A stretch of 64,000 nt of DNA from Pantoea eucrina (GTDB taxonomy: Bacteria > Pseudomonadota > Gammaproteobacteria > Enterobacterales > Enterobacteriaceae). Made by a program: the position numbers and the translations under genes. The stretch is taken from contig NZ_MIPP01000005.1 in the NCBI RefSeq assembly GCF_002095385.1, positions 62,001 through 126,000 on the forward strand, read 5' to 3'. Each line of letters starts with the position of its first letter. The first letter of the stretch is position 1. Below the pieces are notes generated by a model that saw only the letters and a list, made by a program, of their open reading frames with translations, was not told the origin of the DNA and ran no database searches. Positions 22,266-30,763 of this stretch are shown piece after piece.

Positions 22266-23443
22266 TCAGCCTTCGGCGGTTATCGCTGCCGCACTGGCGA
22301 CGGCGCGCGCTACCGCCTCTTCCGTGCTCTCTCCGGTTGCCAGCGCAACGCCCAGGCGACGCTGTCCGCTGATCTCCGGTTTACCAAACAGGCGCAGCTG
22401 CAGGCCCGCGCCCAGCGCGGCATCAACGTGTGCAAAGCGCACATCCTGACTCTCCAGCTGCGGCAGGATCACGCTGACGCCGCCGGTCCATACTGGCGAA
22501 TAGTGCCGATCGGCAGCCCGAGAAACGCCCGCACGTGCAGAGCGAACTCAGAGAGATCCTGAGAAATCAGCGTCACCATGCCGGTATCATGCGGGCGGGG
22601 CGACACTTCGCTGAACACCACCTCATCACCGCAAACGAACAGCTCAACGCCAAACAGGCCATATCCACCCAGCGCGTTTACCACGCTGGCCGCAATCTCC
22701 TGCGCCCGTGCGAGGGCAGCGGCGCTCATCTGCTGCGGCTGCCAGGATTCGCGGTAATCTCCCTCCTCCTGGCGATGGCCGATCGGGGCGCAGAAGTGGA
22801 TGCCGTCAACGGCGCTGACCGTCAGCAGCGTAATTTCGAAATCGAATCTGACCACGCCTTCAACAATCACCCGGCCCGCACCGGCACGGCCACCCTGCTG
22901 GGCATAATCCCACGCCTGCTGCAGCGCGTCCGCGCTGCGAATAAAGCTCTGACCTTTGCCGGATGAACTCATCACCGGCTTAATGATGCAGGGAAACCCT
23001 ATCGCTTCTGCTGCGGTAAAAAAGTGCGCCTGGCTGTCGGCAAACTGATAGCGTGAGGTGGGCAGGTTCAGTTCTTCGGCGGCCAGACGACGGATCCCCT
23101 CCCGGTTCATGGTCAGGCGTGCGGCGCGAGCGGTCGGCACCACTTTCTGCCCCCGGGCTTCAAGCTCAACCAGCGTATCGGTGGCAATCGCCTCAATTTC
23201 CGGCACCACAAAGTGCGGCTGTTCACGGGCGATCAGTGCAGCCAGCGCCTCGCCATCCAGCATATTGATTACGTGGCTGCGATGCGCAACCTGCATCGCC
23301 GGCGCATCGGCATAGCGATCGACGGCGATCACTTCCACACCTAAACGCTGGCACTCCAGCGCGACCTCTTTACCCAGCTCGCCTGAGCCCAGCAGCATAA
23401 CGCGCGTGGCACCGGGTCGCAGTGCCGTTCCGAGAGTTGTCAT
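22266..23443 (-). pseudogene. purT: Formate-dependent phosphoribosylglycinamide formyltransferase PurT, frameshifted
   Basis: PurT uses formate and ATP to formylate GAR in purine synthesis, in parallel with folate-dependent PurN. The first 324 codons (from [11 protein letters not shown], start 23443 with AAGGTG upstream) are an intact ATP-grasp enzyme: [21 protein letters not shown], and [15 protein letters not shown]. After GPAASA the frame hits TGA at about 22469. The rest continues in another frame as [13 protein letters not shown] to the normal end ([10 protein letters not shown]). One G is missing at about 22473 (GCGTGATC where GCGGTGATC is expected). Repaired, the protein is full length (about 392). 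Either a sequence error or a recent mutation. Confidence 0.9.
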
Positions 23444-23606
23444 ACCTGTCACCTTAGCAGTCAAAAAAGCGCCAGCAGTATATACGAAAACGTTTGCGCG
23501 CTCACGTTTTACGCCGGTAAAGATTTTCCGTACTTTGCCCGCTCTGACATTTTCTGACGCAGGTTGCGCCAGGATAAAGCGGGCTAACTTAAACGGGAGT
23601 TAAACA

Positions 23607-24242
23607 ATGAATCAGTGGCTGCAGCAGCTTCAGACGGTTCTGGCAAAGAAAAAGGGCGGGACTTCCGGGTTGGGTGACCTCCTGGGGCCCGGGGCACTGG
23701 GTGGGCTGGCAGGCGTGCTGGCGGGCAGCAAATCGTCACGTAAGCTGCTGACAAAATTTGGCGGCAAGGCGCTACTGCTGGGCGGCGGTGCGGCAGCCGG
23801 TGCGCTGTTATGGAATAAATATAAAGATCGTATCCGCACAGCGTATCCGCCCGCATCCGGCACTGACGGGCAACAGACGCCGCCTGACCAGCGCGCAGAG
23901 CGGCTGATCGCTGCACTGGTATTTGCGGCCAAAAGTGATGGTCATATTGATGAGGCTGAACAGGCTGCAATTGAGAAACAGATTCAGCAGGCGGGCTATG
24001 GCGCGCAGGCGGAAAGCCTGATTAAGCAGGCGATGGCGCGTCCGCTCGATCCGCAGTGGCTGGCGGCTGGAGTAAAAAATGAAGAGGAGGCGCTGGAACT
24101 CTACGTGCTCAGCTGTGCAGCTGTCGATATCGACCACTTTATGGAGCGCAGTTATCTCACCGCGCTGGGCGATGCGCTGAATATTCCGGAGGATGTTCGT
24201 GACGGGATCCAGCGAGACATCGCCGCAGAATCTGCTGGCTGA
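23607..24242 (+). CDS. yebE: YebE, DUF533 inner-membrane protein
   Basis: 211 residues (E. coli 219). The N-terminal part holds two glycine-rich hydrophobic stretches ([10 protein letters not shown] and [14 protein letters not shown]), followed by the KYKDRIR loop and a C-terminal helical TerB-like/DUF533 domain ([41 protein letters not shown]). The molecular role is unknown; in E. coli it belongs to the Cpx envelope-stress regulon. The stop lies about 95 bases before the ptrB start. Confidence 0.92.
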   Translation: MNQWLQQLQTVLAKKKGGTSGLGDLLGPGALGGLAGVLAGSKSSRKLLTKFGGKALLLGGGAAAGALLWNKYKDRIRTAYPPASGTDGQQTPPDQRAERLIAALVFAAKSDGHIDEAEQAAIEKQIQQAGYGAQAESLIKQAMARPLDPQWLAAGVKNEEEALELYVLSCAAVDIDHFMERSYLTALGDALNIPEDVRDGIQRDIAAESAG

Positions 24243-24337
24243 GAGGTCGGAAACAGCTGCGCCTGCGGCAGTTCTGGCATTCCCGCCTGATTGGTGCCAC
24301 GCTTGCATAAAACGATTTCTCCGGGAGAAACCGCGTT

Positions 24338-26400
24338 ATGAAACAGCCGCAGGCAAAAAAATTCCGCATGTCATGACGTTGCATGGCGATACGCGCACTG
24401 ATGATTACTTCTGGCTGCGCGATGACGATCGTGAAGACCCCAGCGTGCTTGCCTATCTGCAGGAGGAGAACCGCTACGGCAGGGCGATGATGGCGTCGCA
24501 GAATGCACTGCAGGAGAAGGTGCTGAAAGAGATTGTCGATCGTATTCCGGGTCAGGACTATTCTGTGCCCTATACGAAAAACGGCTTTCGCTATCAGCGC
24601 CGTTATGAGGCCGGGAACGAATATGCAGCGTTTTATCGGCAGCCGGTTGAGGGCGGGGCGGACGCATCCTGGCAGCTGCTGCTTGACGGCAACCGGCGCG
24701 CTGCGCACAGCGACTTCTACACCATGGGAGCGCTGGATATCAGCCCGGACAATCAGGTTATGGCACTGGCGGAAGATTTTTTATCGCGCCGTCAGTATGG
24801 TATCCGCTTTCGTAACCTGCAGAGCGGCAGCTGGTATCCTGAAGTATTACATAACGCCTCATCCAGCGTAGCCTGGGCAAACGACTCGCGTACGCTTTAC
24901 TATGTGCGCAAACATCCGAAAACGCTGCTGGCGTATCAGATATGGCGCCATGAGCTGGGCCATCCGCAGAGTGATGACCAGCTGGTATATGAAGAGAAGG
25001 ATGAGAGCTTTCATCTTAGCGTGCATAAAACCACGTCAGAGCACTTTATTCTGATTGCGCTCTTCAGCACCACCACCAGTGAGATCCTGCTGCTGGACGC
25101 GGAGTATCCTGACGCGCAGCCGCAGGTATTCTGCCCGCGCCGGCGCGATCACGAATACAGCATCGACCACTATAACCACAATTTTTATATCCGCTCGAAC
25201 CGCGACGGCAAGAACTTCGGTCTCTACCGCAGCGCCTGGCTGGCGGAGCAGCGCTGGGAGACGCTGATACCGGCGCGCGAGCACGTCGTTCTGGAGGATT
25301 TCCAGCTGTTTCGCAGCTGGCTGGTAGTAGAAGAACGCCAGCGCGGCGTCAGTACTTTGCGGCAGATTAACCGCGCCAGCGGCGAGAGCTATGGTATCGC
25401 GTTTGACGATCCCGCCTATGTGACCTGGCTGGCGTTTAACCCCACGCCGGAGAGCGATACGCTGCGCTACGGCTACTCCTCGATGACCACGCCCGATACG
25501 CTGTTTGAACTGAATATGGAGACCGGGGAGCGACGCATCCTCAAACAGACGCCGATACCAGGCTTTGATCCGGATGAGTACAGAAGTGAGCACCAGTGGA
25601 TCAAAACGCGCGACGGTACCGAAGTGCCGGTATCGCTGGTTTATCATCGGAAATATTTTCAGCGCGGTAAAAATCCGCTGCTGGTCTATGGCTATGGCGC
25701 CTACGGCAGCACGATGGAGGCGAACTTTAGCGCCAGCCGCGTCAGCCTGCTGCAGCGCGGTTTTATCTATGCCATTGTGCATGTCCGCGGCGGGGGCGAG
25801 CTGGGCCAGCAGTGGTATGACAGCGGCCGTCTGATGCATAAGATGAACAGCTTCACCGATTTTATCGACGTGACGCAGGGGCTGGTGGCCAAAGGCTATG
25901 GCGATCCGCAGCGTCTCTACGCCATGGGCGGTAGCGCGGGCGGGCTGCTAATGGGCGCGGTTGTCAATATGGCACCGACCCTGTTCCACGGCGTGGTAGC
26001 GCAGGTGCCGTTTGTGGATGTGGTGACAACCATGCTCGATCCTACTATTCCGTTAACCACCGGCGAGTATGATGAGTGGGGCAATCCGGAACAGCCCGAC
26101 GCCTATCACTACATCAGCCGTTACAGCCCCTATGATAATGTGACCGCGCAGGCGTATCCGCATCTGCTGATCACCACCGGGCTGCACGATTCACAGGTGC
26201 AGTACTGGGAGCCCGCCAAGTGGGTGGCAAAGCTGCGCGAACATAAAACCAGTGACGCGCTGCTGCTGCTCTGTACCGACATGGATTCCGGCCACGGCGG
26301 TAAGTCGGGACGCTTTAAATCCTATGAGGGCGTTGCGCAGGAATTTACGTTCCTGATTGCTCTGGCGCAGGGCAGCCTGCCGGATCGGGTGGATTACTGA
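24338..26400 (+). CDS. ptrB: Oligopeptidase B, 5' end frameshifted
   Basis: A prolyl-oligopeptidase-family serine peptidase (S9A) that cuts after basic residues in small peptides. The seven-bladed propeller is followed by the hydrolase domain: GGSAGG nucleophile elbow, [10 protein letters not shown] with the acid, and [11 protein letters not shown] with the histidine. The natural start appears to be the ATG at 24338 (GGGAG upstream), giving MKQPQAKK then [10 protein letters not shown], which aligns with the E. coli start. However the A run at 24355-24361 has seven residues where eight are needed, so that ATG is out of frame in this sequence. The frame that is open instead begins at 24193 inside yebE and adds unrelated residues. 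Treat the coding region as starting at 24338 with a one-base deletion; an ATG at 24373 would be the first in-frame alternative. Confidence 0.88.
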
Positions 26401-27062
26401 TCGTCTTTGACATATTTACGCAGCGCCTGCCGCAGCGGCGGGCGCAGATCGCGGACATTGTCCAGTACCCAGCGCAGATAACCCGGATCGCGGCGCGCAA
26501 TAGCGCTGATACTCTGTCCGCGATATTTGCCAAATGGAAAGATATCTCCGGAGAGCGCAGCCGGTTCAGTCCGGCTTACCATCTCTGCCGGACTCCAGCC
26601 GGAGATCTCCATAATACGGATCAGCAGCGCGGCGGTAACGTAGCAGTCATAAAGCGCGCGGTGTGCATGCAGGTCTGCAGGCGGCGTCACCTCAAGTTTC
26701 AGGCTGTGCCGCAGCGCCTGATTACCATATTTAATGCCGGGCCACAGTTTGCGCGCCAGCGTCATGGTGCAGATCCATTCGCCCGGCATGGCGGGCAGCA
26801 TGCGGCGGTCAAAGCTGGCGTTGTGAGCCACATAGTGCGGGCTGCCGTGATAGCGGCTGATGATCGCTTCTATCGGCGGTTTATCCGCCACCATCGCTTC
26901 TGTGATGCGGTGCACCATCATTGCCTGACGGCTGATAGGGCGATCCGGGCAGACCAGATCGCTCATCGGATTGACTATCTGCCCGTCAATAACATCCACG
27001 GAGGCGATCTCTACCACGCCGCCCTGCAGGCCGCAGGTTTCTGTATCTATCACGCGTAACAT
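26394..27062 (-). CDS. exoX: Exodeoxyribonuclease X
   Basis: 222 residues (E. coli 220). A DnaQ-family 3'-5' exonuclease acting in mismatch repair and recombination. The DEDDh acids are visible in [10 protein letters not shown] and [10 protein letters not shown], with HRALYDCY for the last acid. The C-terminal region [15 protein letters not shown] resembles the DUF3820/ExoX C-terminal segment. It is convergent with ptrB, overlapping its stop by 7 bases, and lies 3 bases from holE's end, so holE-exoX probably share a transcript. Confidence 0.94.
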   Translation of the reverse strand: MLRVIDTETCGLQGGVVEIASVDVIDGQIVNPMSDLVCPDRPISRQAMMVHRITEAMVADKPPIEAIISRYHGSPHYVAHNASFDRRMLPAMPGEWICTMTLARKLWPGIKYGNQALRHSLKLEVTPPADLHAHRALYDCYVTAALLIRIMEISGWSPAEMVSRTEPAALSGDIFPFGKYRGQSISAIARRDPGYLRWVLDNVRDLRPPLRQALRKYVKDDQ

Positions 27063-27065
27063 AGG

Positions 27066-27296
27066 TTATTTCTGCTTAGGTTCGTAGGGCAGGCGGGAAA
27101 GGCTGAGCGAAGCCTGACGATAGTGCATCAGGCGCTGGCGGAACCAGTCGCGCAGCGCTTCCGGCTGCTCGCGTTCAACCATCTCCGCCACGACCGGCAT
27201 ATTGTAGCGCTCTTTGAACGCGACGCCTGCCGCCGCCAGCTCAACGTTGACTTTGTCTTTCTCTTCCTGCGACAGCTGTGCAAGATTATAACGCAT
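27066..27296 (-). CDS. holE: DNA polymerase III subunit theta
   Basis: 76 residues from [12 protein letters not shown], the same length as E. coli HolE. The open frame reaches an ATG at 27356, but AGGAG lies just before 27296 and homology starts there. Theta binds and stabilises the proofreading subunit epsilon in the polymerase III core. Conserved stretches are [21 protein letters not shown], split here as [11 protein letters not shown] and [10 protein letters not shown], and SRLPYEPK. Confidence 0.94.
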   Translation of the reverse strand: MRYNLAQLSQEEKDKVNVELAAAGVAFKERYNMPVVAEMVEREQPEALRDWFRQRLMHYRQASLSLSRLPYEPKQK

Positions 27297-27490
27297 GCTT
27301 TTCTCCTGATAATCAGCGGCAAAAATAATGGTTTCATGCAGCAGGATCAAGGGCAACCGGATCGCACTGCAGGTCTCGACACGCTGAATCGGGCGGCGTA
27401 TCCTGCTGCCACATCAGCGGCAGCGCCGGAAAACCCGCCGGGTAATCTGTCTGCCTGCCGTGTCAGTGAAGATGAAATGAGGTCAATATT

Positions 27491-27835
27491 TTGCTGAAAA
27501 AAGTGATTCCTGCCTGCCTGCTGCTGGCGCTCTGCAGCCAGGCGCTGGCGGGCGAAATTATTACGGTCAGTCGTTTTGAAATCGGTAAGGCAAAGTGGCC
27601 CTTCACGCGTGAAGAGGTGATGCTGACCTGTGAAAAGGATGGCGCACTGTTTGCCATTAACCCCAGCACGCTACTGCAGTATCCGCTGAATGAAAAAGCG
27701 CTGGCGCGTGCCGATGCGGGGCAGGGCACGCTGCAGTCGATTAATACTATCCTGGCAGATGATAAGGCGCATCCCGGCAGTAAAATGTCGCTGCAGCCGA
27801 TTATCGATCGCGCGCAGCAGCTGTGCGTTAAGTAA
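27491..27835 (+). CDS. yebY: YebY, DUF2511 periplasmic protein
   Basis: 114 residues with a TTG start (GAGG eight bases upstream). A signal peptide MLKKVIPACLLLALCSQALAG is followed by EIITVSRFEIGK, WPFTREEVMLTC, and INPSTLLQYPLN, all matching E. coli YebY; two cysteines (LTC and QLC) could form a disulfide. In E. coli yebY sits with yobA (CopC-like) and yebZ (CopD-like) in a copper-responsive operon. Here only about 190 bases separate holE and yebY, so both partners are absent. Confidence 0.88.
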   Translation: MLKKVIPACLLLALCSQALAGEIITVSRFEIGKAKWPFTREEVMLTCEKDGALFAINPSTLLQYPLNEKALARADAGQGTLQSINTILADDKAHPGSKMSLQPIIDRAQQLCVK

Positions 27836-27955
27836 AAGCCGGCAGACGCCGCCGTCAAAAAGCGTTGCAGGCGTCTGGTAGTGCCAGCGCGATCACAGAG
27901 TTGGCAGCTTTCCGGCTCGCCTCAGGCTGCTTGCTGGACAATGTTCGCCGTTGGA

Positions 27956-27962
27956 CTACCTT
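27956..27962 (+). promoter_or_regulatory. Probable sigma-S -10 element of sdsR
   Basis: CTACCTT lies seven bases before the likely 5' end of SdsR. E. coli sdsR is one of the most strongly sigma-S-dependent sRNAs; the match to the CTATACT consensus is partial. Confidence 0.55.
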
Positions 27963-27968
27963 TAAAAG

Positions 27969-28067
27969 GCAAGGCACCTCGCCTTCAAAAATGCCAACTT
28001 TTAGCGCACGGCTCACTACGAGCCATTTCCCTGGACCCGATACAGGAATCGTATTGGGTCTTTTTTT
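27969..28067 (+). ncRNA. sdsR: SdsR (RyeB) small RNA
   Basis: About 99 bases starting GCAAGGC. The conserved core is present almost unchanged: ATGCCAACTTTTAGCGCACG, then GGCTC...GAGCC, then CATTTCCCTGG, then the terminator stem GACCCGATAC/GTATTGGGTC with seven T residues. SdsR is an Hfq-binding, sigma-S-dependent sRNA that represses ompD, mutS, tolC and other mRNAs. Its position beside yebY is the same as in E. coli and Salmonella. The antisense RNA SraC/RyeA is expected on the minus strand across this locus but has no obvious motif of its own. Confidence 0.95.
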
Positions 28068-28209
28068 AACTGGTTGTTATCGAAAGATAACTCAGGGGTT
28101 TCCCAGCATTTACCCGACATCTCACTCCGGACGGCACTCGCACTGGTTCTGAACAGGTAAATCCAGGCGTTAGCGGATAGTCAGTCAGCTACCTGACAGA
28201 ACAGAAGCG

Positions 28210-28965
28210 TTATCCCTTTCCCTGATCCACTATTTTATAAAACAGTGGAACGATCGCTCGCCGGAAACGATGTTTTAACCTGGCTTTTAACGGTCGTGAT
28301 GACATAAGTTGATTCCAGATAACCTTTTTTTGCCGGGCAATCTCACTCATATCATTATTACTGTTTATTGTAGACTGGCTGGCCTCTTCGGAGAGCTGAA
28401 CCGGATGCGGGACCACCGAAAAAACGCTTACAAACGCGTGCTCTGCAAAAAGCGTCCATTTATCTGCAGTGATCCAGACAGGATGCAGGTTTTTTAAGAG
28501 AGATTGCGCGGCTTTGTGGTTAATTACGTATGAGTGAGTGGTGGTGGCCTGCAGCGTTTTATGCAGAGTATGTTTATGGGTTAAATGAGAGACAGGCGAT
28601 AATAAATAACTGTTTGCACGGCTAAAAAGGATCACTTCTGGTCTGTGGCTGGCGGGCTTTATTTTTTCCAGTACGTCCCTGGCTTCGCGAGTGAAAATAA
28701 TGTCATCTTCCAGAATCATTGCCGCTTCAATATTGCTGTCGACGATTTTCTGGTAAATTTTTTGATGACTTAATGCGCACCCAATCTCTCCGGGTAAAAA
28801 TGCGTAATTAATCGGTGCACTTGCGGCAGCTCTTTCATCGGCTGTCATGAGCGTGCCATCGACCGCTTCGACAAATTCGTAATCAAGATTAAGTGCATCA
28901 AGCTGGGATGCAATTTTATTCCGTCTTTCGACCGATCTTTTTAAGTTTACAATAAAAATTTTCAT
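28210..28965 (-). CDS. Glycosyltransferase family 25 (LPS/LOS type)
   Basis: 251 residues. The start MKIFIVNLKRS(V)ERR and the acidic LEDDIIF motif (Glu86-Asp88) with CALSHQKIYQ are typical of GT25, which transfers galactose or similar sugars to lipooligosaccharide in Haemophilus and Neisseria (LpsA/Lex2/LgtB group). The C-terminal part is basic (RPLKARLKHRFRRAI), as in membrane-associated transferases. Codon use is clearly AT-richer than the neighbours, and E. coli has no gene here, so it is probably acquired. No other LPS genes are nearby, so donor and acceptor are unknown. Confidence 0.82.
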   Translation of the reverse strand: MKIFIVNLKRSVERRNKIASQLDALNLDYEFVEAVDGTLMTADERAAASAPINYAFLPGEIGCALSHQKIYQKIVDSNIEAAMILEDDIIFTREARDVLEKIKPASHRPEVILFSRANSYLLSPVSHLTHKHTLHKTLQATTTHSYVINHKAAQSLLKNLHPVWITADKWTLFAEHAFVSVFSVVPHPVQLSEEASQSTINSNNDMSEIARQKKVIWNQLMSSRPLKARLKHRFRRAIVPLFYKIVDQGKG

Positions 28966-29295
28966 TATCTGCCGTGCGCGATGTGCGGTTCCTTTACATT
29001 CCTGACCTGAATAATGCAGATATTATCATATAAACAATCTTGCTGAGTATAAGGCCTCAGCCGGTAACTGGCTCCGTTCTGTAGTTTATAAACCGGACAA
29101 AACAGGTTAAAAGTTTGCCTTATTGCTGAAACAGGCTACGCTTAAAGGGTGACAACTCAATGCGCCGTATCTAACGACGGACTGTTTGCTAATCAATGAT
29201 GATCAACAGGCGCACCAATTCAGGGCTCTGCTTCGGCAGGGCCTTTCCTTTGCCCGCTGTTGCCCGCAAAGCGCGCGCAGCAGCGGGTAAAGCGC
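28966..29295. other. AT-rich spacer behind the GT25 gene
   Basis: No protein gene seen. It contains the GT25 upstream region and a promoter-plus-hairpin unit on the plus strand (listed as a candidate sRNA). Confidence 0.5.
29149..29250 (+). ncRNA. Candidate small RNA
   Basis: A promoter-like pair, TTGCCT at 29115-29120 and TACGCT at 29137-29142 with 16-base spacing, is followed about 80 bases later by a stem GGCTCTGC/GCAGGGCC closed by a UUCG tetraloop (29224-29243) and TTTCCTTT. The -10 also fits the sigma-S form CTACGCTT. No open frame explains the unit. The interrupted T tract makes the terminator imperfect, and I recognise no known sRNA. Confidence 0.35.
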
Positions 29296-29361
29296 TCACT
29301 CCAGCAGATAAATACCTGCAACGAGTGTGCCTACAGAAATAATGTGCAGTAGCTCAGTCAT
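29296..29361 (-). CDS. Small membrane peptide, 21 residues
   Basis: MTELLHIISVGTLVAGIYLLE is a single hydrophobic helix. GGGAGGG lies seven bases before the ATG, a near-perfect ribosome-binding site, which is the main support for it being real. It resembles in form the single-helix small proteins of enterics (KdpF-like and similar), but I cannot name it. It is too short for normal gene callers. Confidence 0.5.
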   Translation of the reverse strand: MTELLHIISVGTLVAGIYLLE

Positions 29362-29742
29362 GGTTCGCCCTCCCGGATATGTACAGACAAAGTCAAGGAC
29401 GGATATCACACTTCGTCAAATTTAATCATGGCGGGTGATTATTCTGAAACAGCATTATCGCCCTGCGTTTTGTCTGAATTCAGCGTGACGGCGGTGACGC
29501 TGACAGACCGCTAACTGATTAAGTTCAGAGAATAAAGTGGTTTACCTGCCGCACTAACTTCAGGTTGCGCTGTCTCAGTTACAGATGTTTTAGTCCGTAT
29601 CGATCTTAAAAACACAGCAAAACTCTTTTTTTGTACTATATTGTTATAGCAAAGGGTGAGTTTTGTAAAAAAGAGTCATGCTGTACCCTTAACAATAAAC
29701 AGACAGGCCGCGAAAGGCCGTTTTAAACCAAAGGATATAAAA
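29362..29742. other. Spacer and probable leader before the YmcF-like gene
   Basis: Holds no other recognisable gene. The last 100 bases are AT-rich (GTACTATATTGTTATAG) and then carry a small stem AGGCC/GGCCG-type hairpin at about 29704-29720. This would fit a promoter and structured 5' leader as in cold-shock genes, but no cold-box match was found. Confidence 0.4.
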
Positions 29743-29940
29743 ATTATTTCAGTTTCAATTTCTATGCGTTGCCCTCACTGTCTGGGCTCGCAGTATCGCA
29801 AATCCGCATTTGACGTTTCTGAGAAGAATCCGGCGGGTGCTAAGTGCATATTCTGTAAAACAGCGATGGTTGCTCTTAACCCTGCGGCGATGAATACGTT
29901 AGCTAAGCTTAAAATGAATAACGATATGCTTCACAGATAA
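29743..29940 (+). CDS. YmcF/YnfQ-like zinc-ribbon small protein, probable AUU start
   Basis: 65 residues if started at the ATT at 29743. Four cysteines in two pairs (MRCPHCLGSQYR and GAKCIFCKTAM) form a zinc ribbon, and the segment SAFDVSEKNPAGAKCIFCK matches my memory of E. coli YmcF and YnfQ, small cold-shock proteins. Start choice: AAAGGA at 29730-29735 is seven bases before ATT at 29743; the first in-frame ATG (29764) has no ribosome-binding site and would remove the residues before MRCPHC. A longer open frame back to a TTG-class codon at 29656 lacks homology. From memory, the E. coli relatives also use a non-AUG start. A bidirectional terminator follows. Confidence 0.72.
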   Translation: MISVSISMRCPHCLGSQYRKSAFDVSEKNPAGAKCIFCKTAMVALNPAAMNTLAKLKMNNDMLHR

Positions 29941-29956
29941 CCGATCTCTGCCACGC

Positions 29957-29985
29957 AAAAGGCCACCTCAGGGTGGCCTTTTTAC
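29957..29985. terminator. Bidirectional terminator after the YmcF-like gene
   Basis: Stem AAGGCCACC/GGGTGGCCTT with a TCA loop, T run on the plus strand and A run before it, so it also serves the lipoprotein gene on the minus strand. Confidence 0.85.
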
Positions 29986-30046
29986 TTTTTGCTGACGACA
30001 GCATCTATCCCGATGGCTACAGAATAATCCAGCGCCTGGCAGGCGC

Positions 30047-30217
30047 TCAGGCTTCAGGCTGGCCTGCCGGGCCTTTACTCATCGGCCCGCCGGGCACCGG
30101 ATGCTCCATCGGCGGAGCAGGGCGGCCATCCGGACCCAGCGGGCGTTCCGGCTGCTGACAACCGGCCAGCATCAGCAGGCTGGCAGAGATAATTAATCCA
30201 CTAAAAAACAGCTTCAT
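30047..30217 (-). CDS. Small proline-rich lipoprotein, unknown function
   Basis: 56 residues. Signal peptide MKLFFSGLIISASLLMLAG ends in the lipobox LAGC with Cys20; Gln at +2 predicts sorting to the outer membrane. The mature part is 37 residues rich in Pro and Gly (LGPDGRPAPP, VPGGPMSKGP). AAGGAG lies seven bases before the ATG. I cannot assign a family. It is too short for the usual callers but the lipobox, ribosome-binding site and downstream terminator agree. Confidence 0.72.
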   Translation of the reverse strand: MKLFFSGLIISASLLMLAGCQQPERPLGPDGRPAPPMEHPVPGGPMSKGPAGQPEA

Positions 30218-30386
30218 CAGAGACTCCTTGATTAACAGGCAACCCGGCGTTGCACATTAACCCTAGCTGATAAATCTGTGCGCTGACGGCAGCGGCTGGC
30301 TTAATTTTATCGTCCTGATTAAAACAGCTGTAAGGCCAGATTTTTATCTCAGACGTCGCCATTCATGGCGTCATTGCTTCTGTTGC

Positions 30387-30394
30387 CTATACTT
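30387..30394 (+). promoter_or_regulatory. Sigma-S-type -10 element before the 68-residue acidic protein
   Basis: CTATACTT is an exact match to the sigma-S -10 consensus (preceded by GC). It stands 25 bases before the start codon, giving a very short leader. Confidence 0.6.
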
Positions 30395-30419
30395 AGGTTC
30401 TTGATGACAGGAGGCGAAC

Positions 30420-30626
30420 ATGTTCAAACATAACAGTAATGAAGAGCGTAAACATGAGGGCGATGTAGCCAAAGGATTGCCTGAAGCGGCCCCCTCTGCC
30501 GGAAATGCGTATGAAGAGGATGACCATCCGGTTCAGGACGCGCCGGATGAGCATGGCGAAATTCCCCGTACGCGTGACAGCAGTGAAGATGAAAAGAAAG
30601 ATCCCTGGGAAGATAAAGGGAAATAA
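30420..30626 (+). CDS. Small acidic hydrophilic protein, unknown
   Basis: 68 residues (MFKHNSNEERKHEGD...), highly charged with many Glu, Asp and Lys, no hydrophobic segment and little predicted structure. CAGGAGG lies six bases before the ATG. Composition and the sigma-S-like promoter directly upstream suggest a stationary-phase or stress protein, but this is inference; I recognise no family. Confidence 0.65.
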   Translation: MFKHNSNEERKHEGDVAKGLPEAAPSAGNAYEEDDHPVQDAPDEHGEIPRTRDSSEDEKKDPWEDKGK

Positions 30627-30724
30627 CGCGTAGACGCTAAATAAGAGTGGTGTGACATTTATCTTTTTTTCTGCGGCTGGCGCACATATCCCTCAGGCTG
30701 CCGCAGAGCGTCAGACAGCAGTGC

Positions 30725-30732
30725 CTATACTG
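30725..30732 (+). promoter_or_regulatory. Sigma-S-type -10 element before the 45-residue acidic protein
   Basis: CTATACTG preceded by GC, in the same setting (GTGCCTATACT) as the element at 30387, 31 bases before the next small gene. Confidence 0.55.
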
Positions 30733-30763
30733 AAAATACCCAACCCAGGGTCAGGAGGTAAAT

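Noticed and set aside
27123-27497. Frame across holE and its upstream spacer, considered as a yobA/yebZ remnant
   Set aside because: Mostly antisense to holE; the remaining part has no signal peptide or copper-binding motif.
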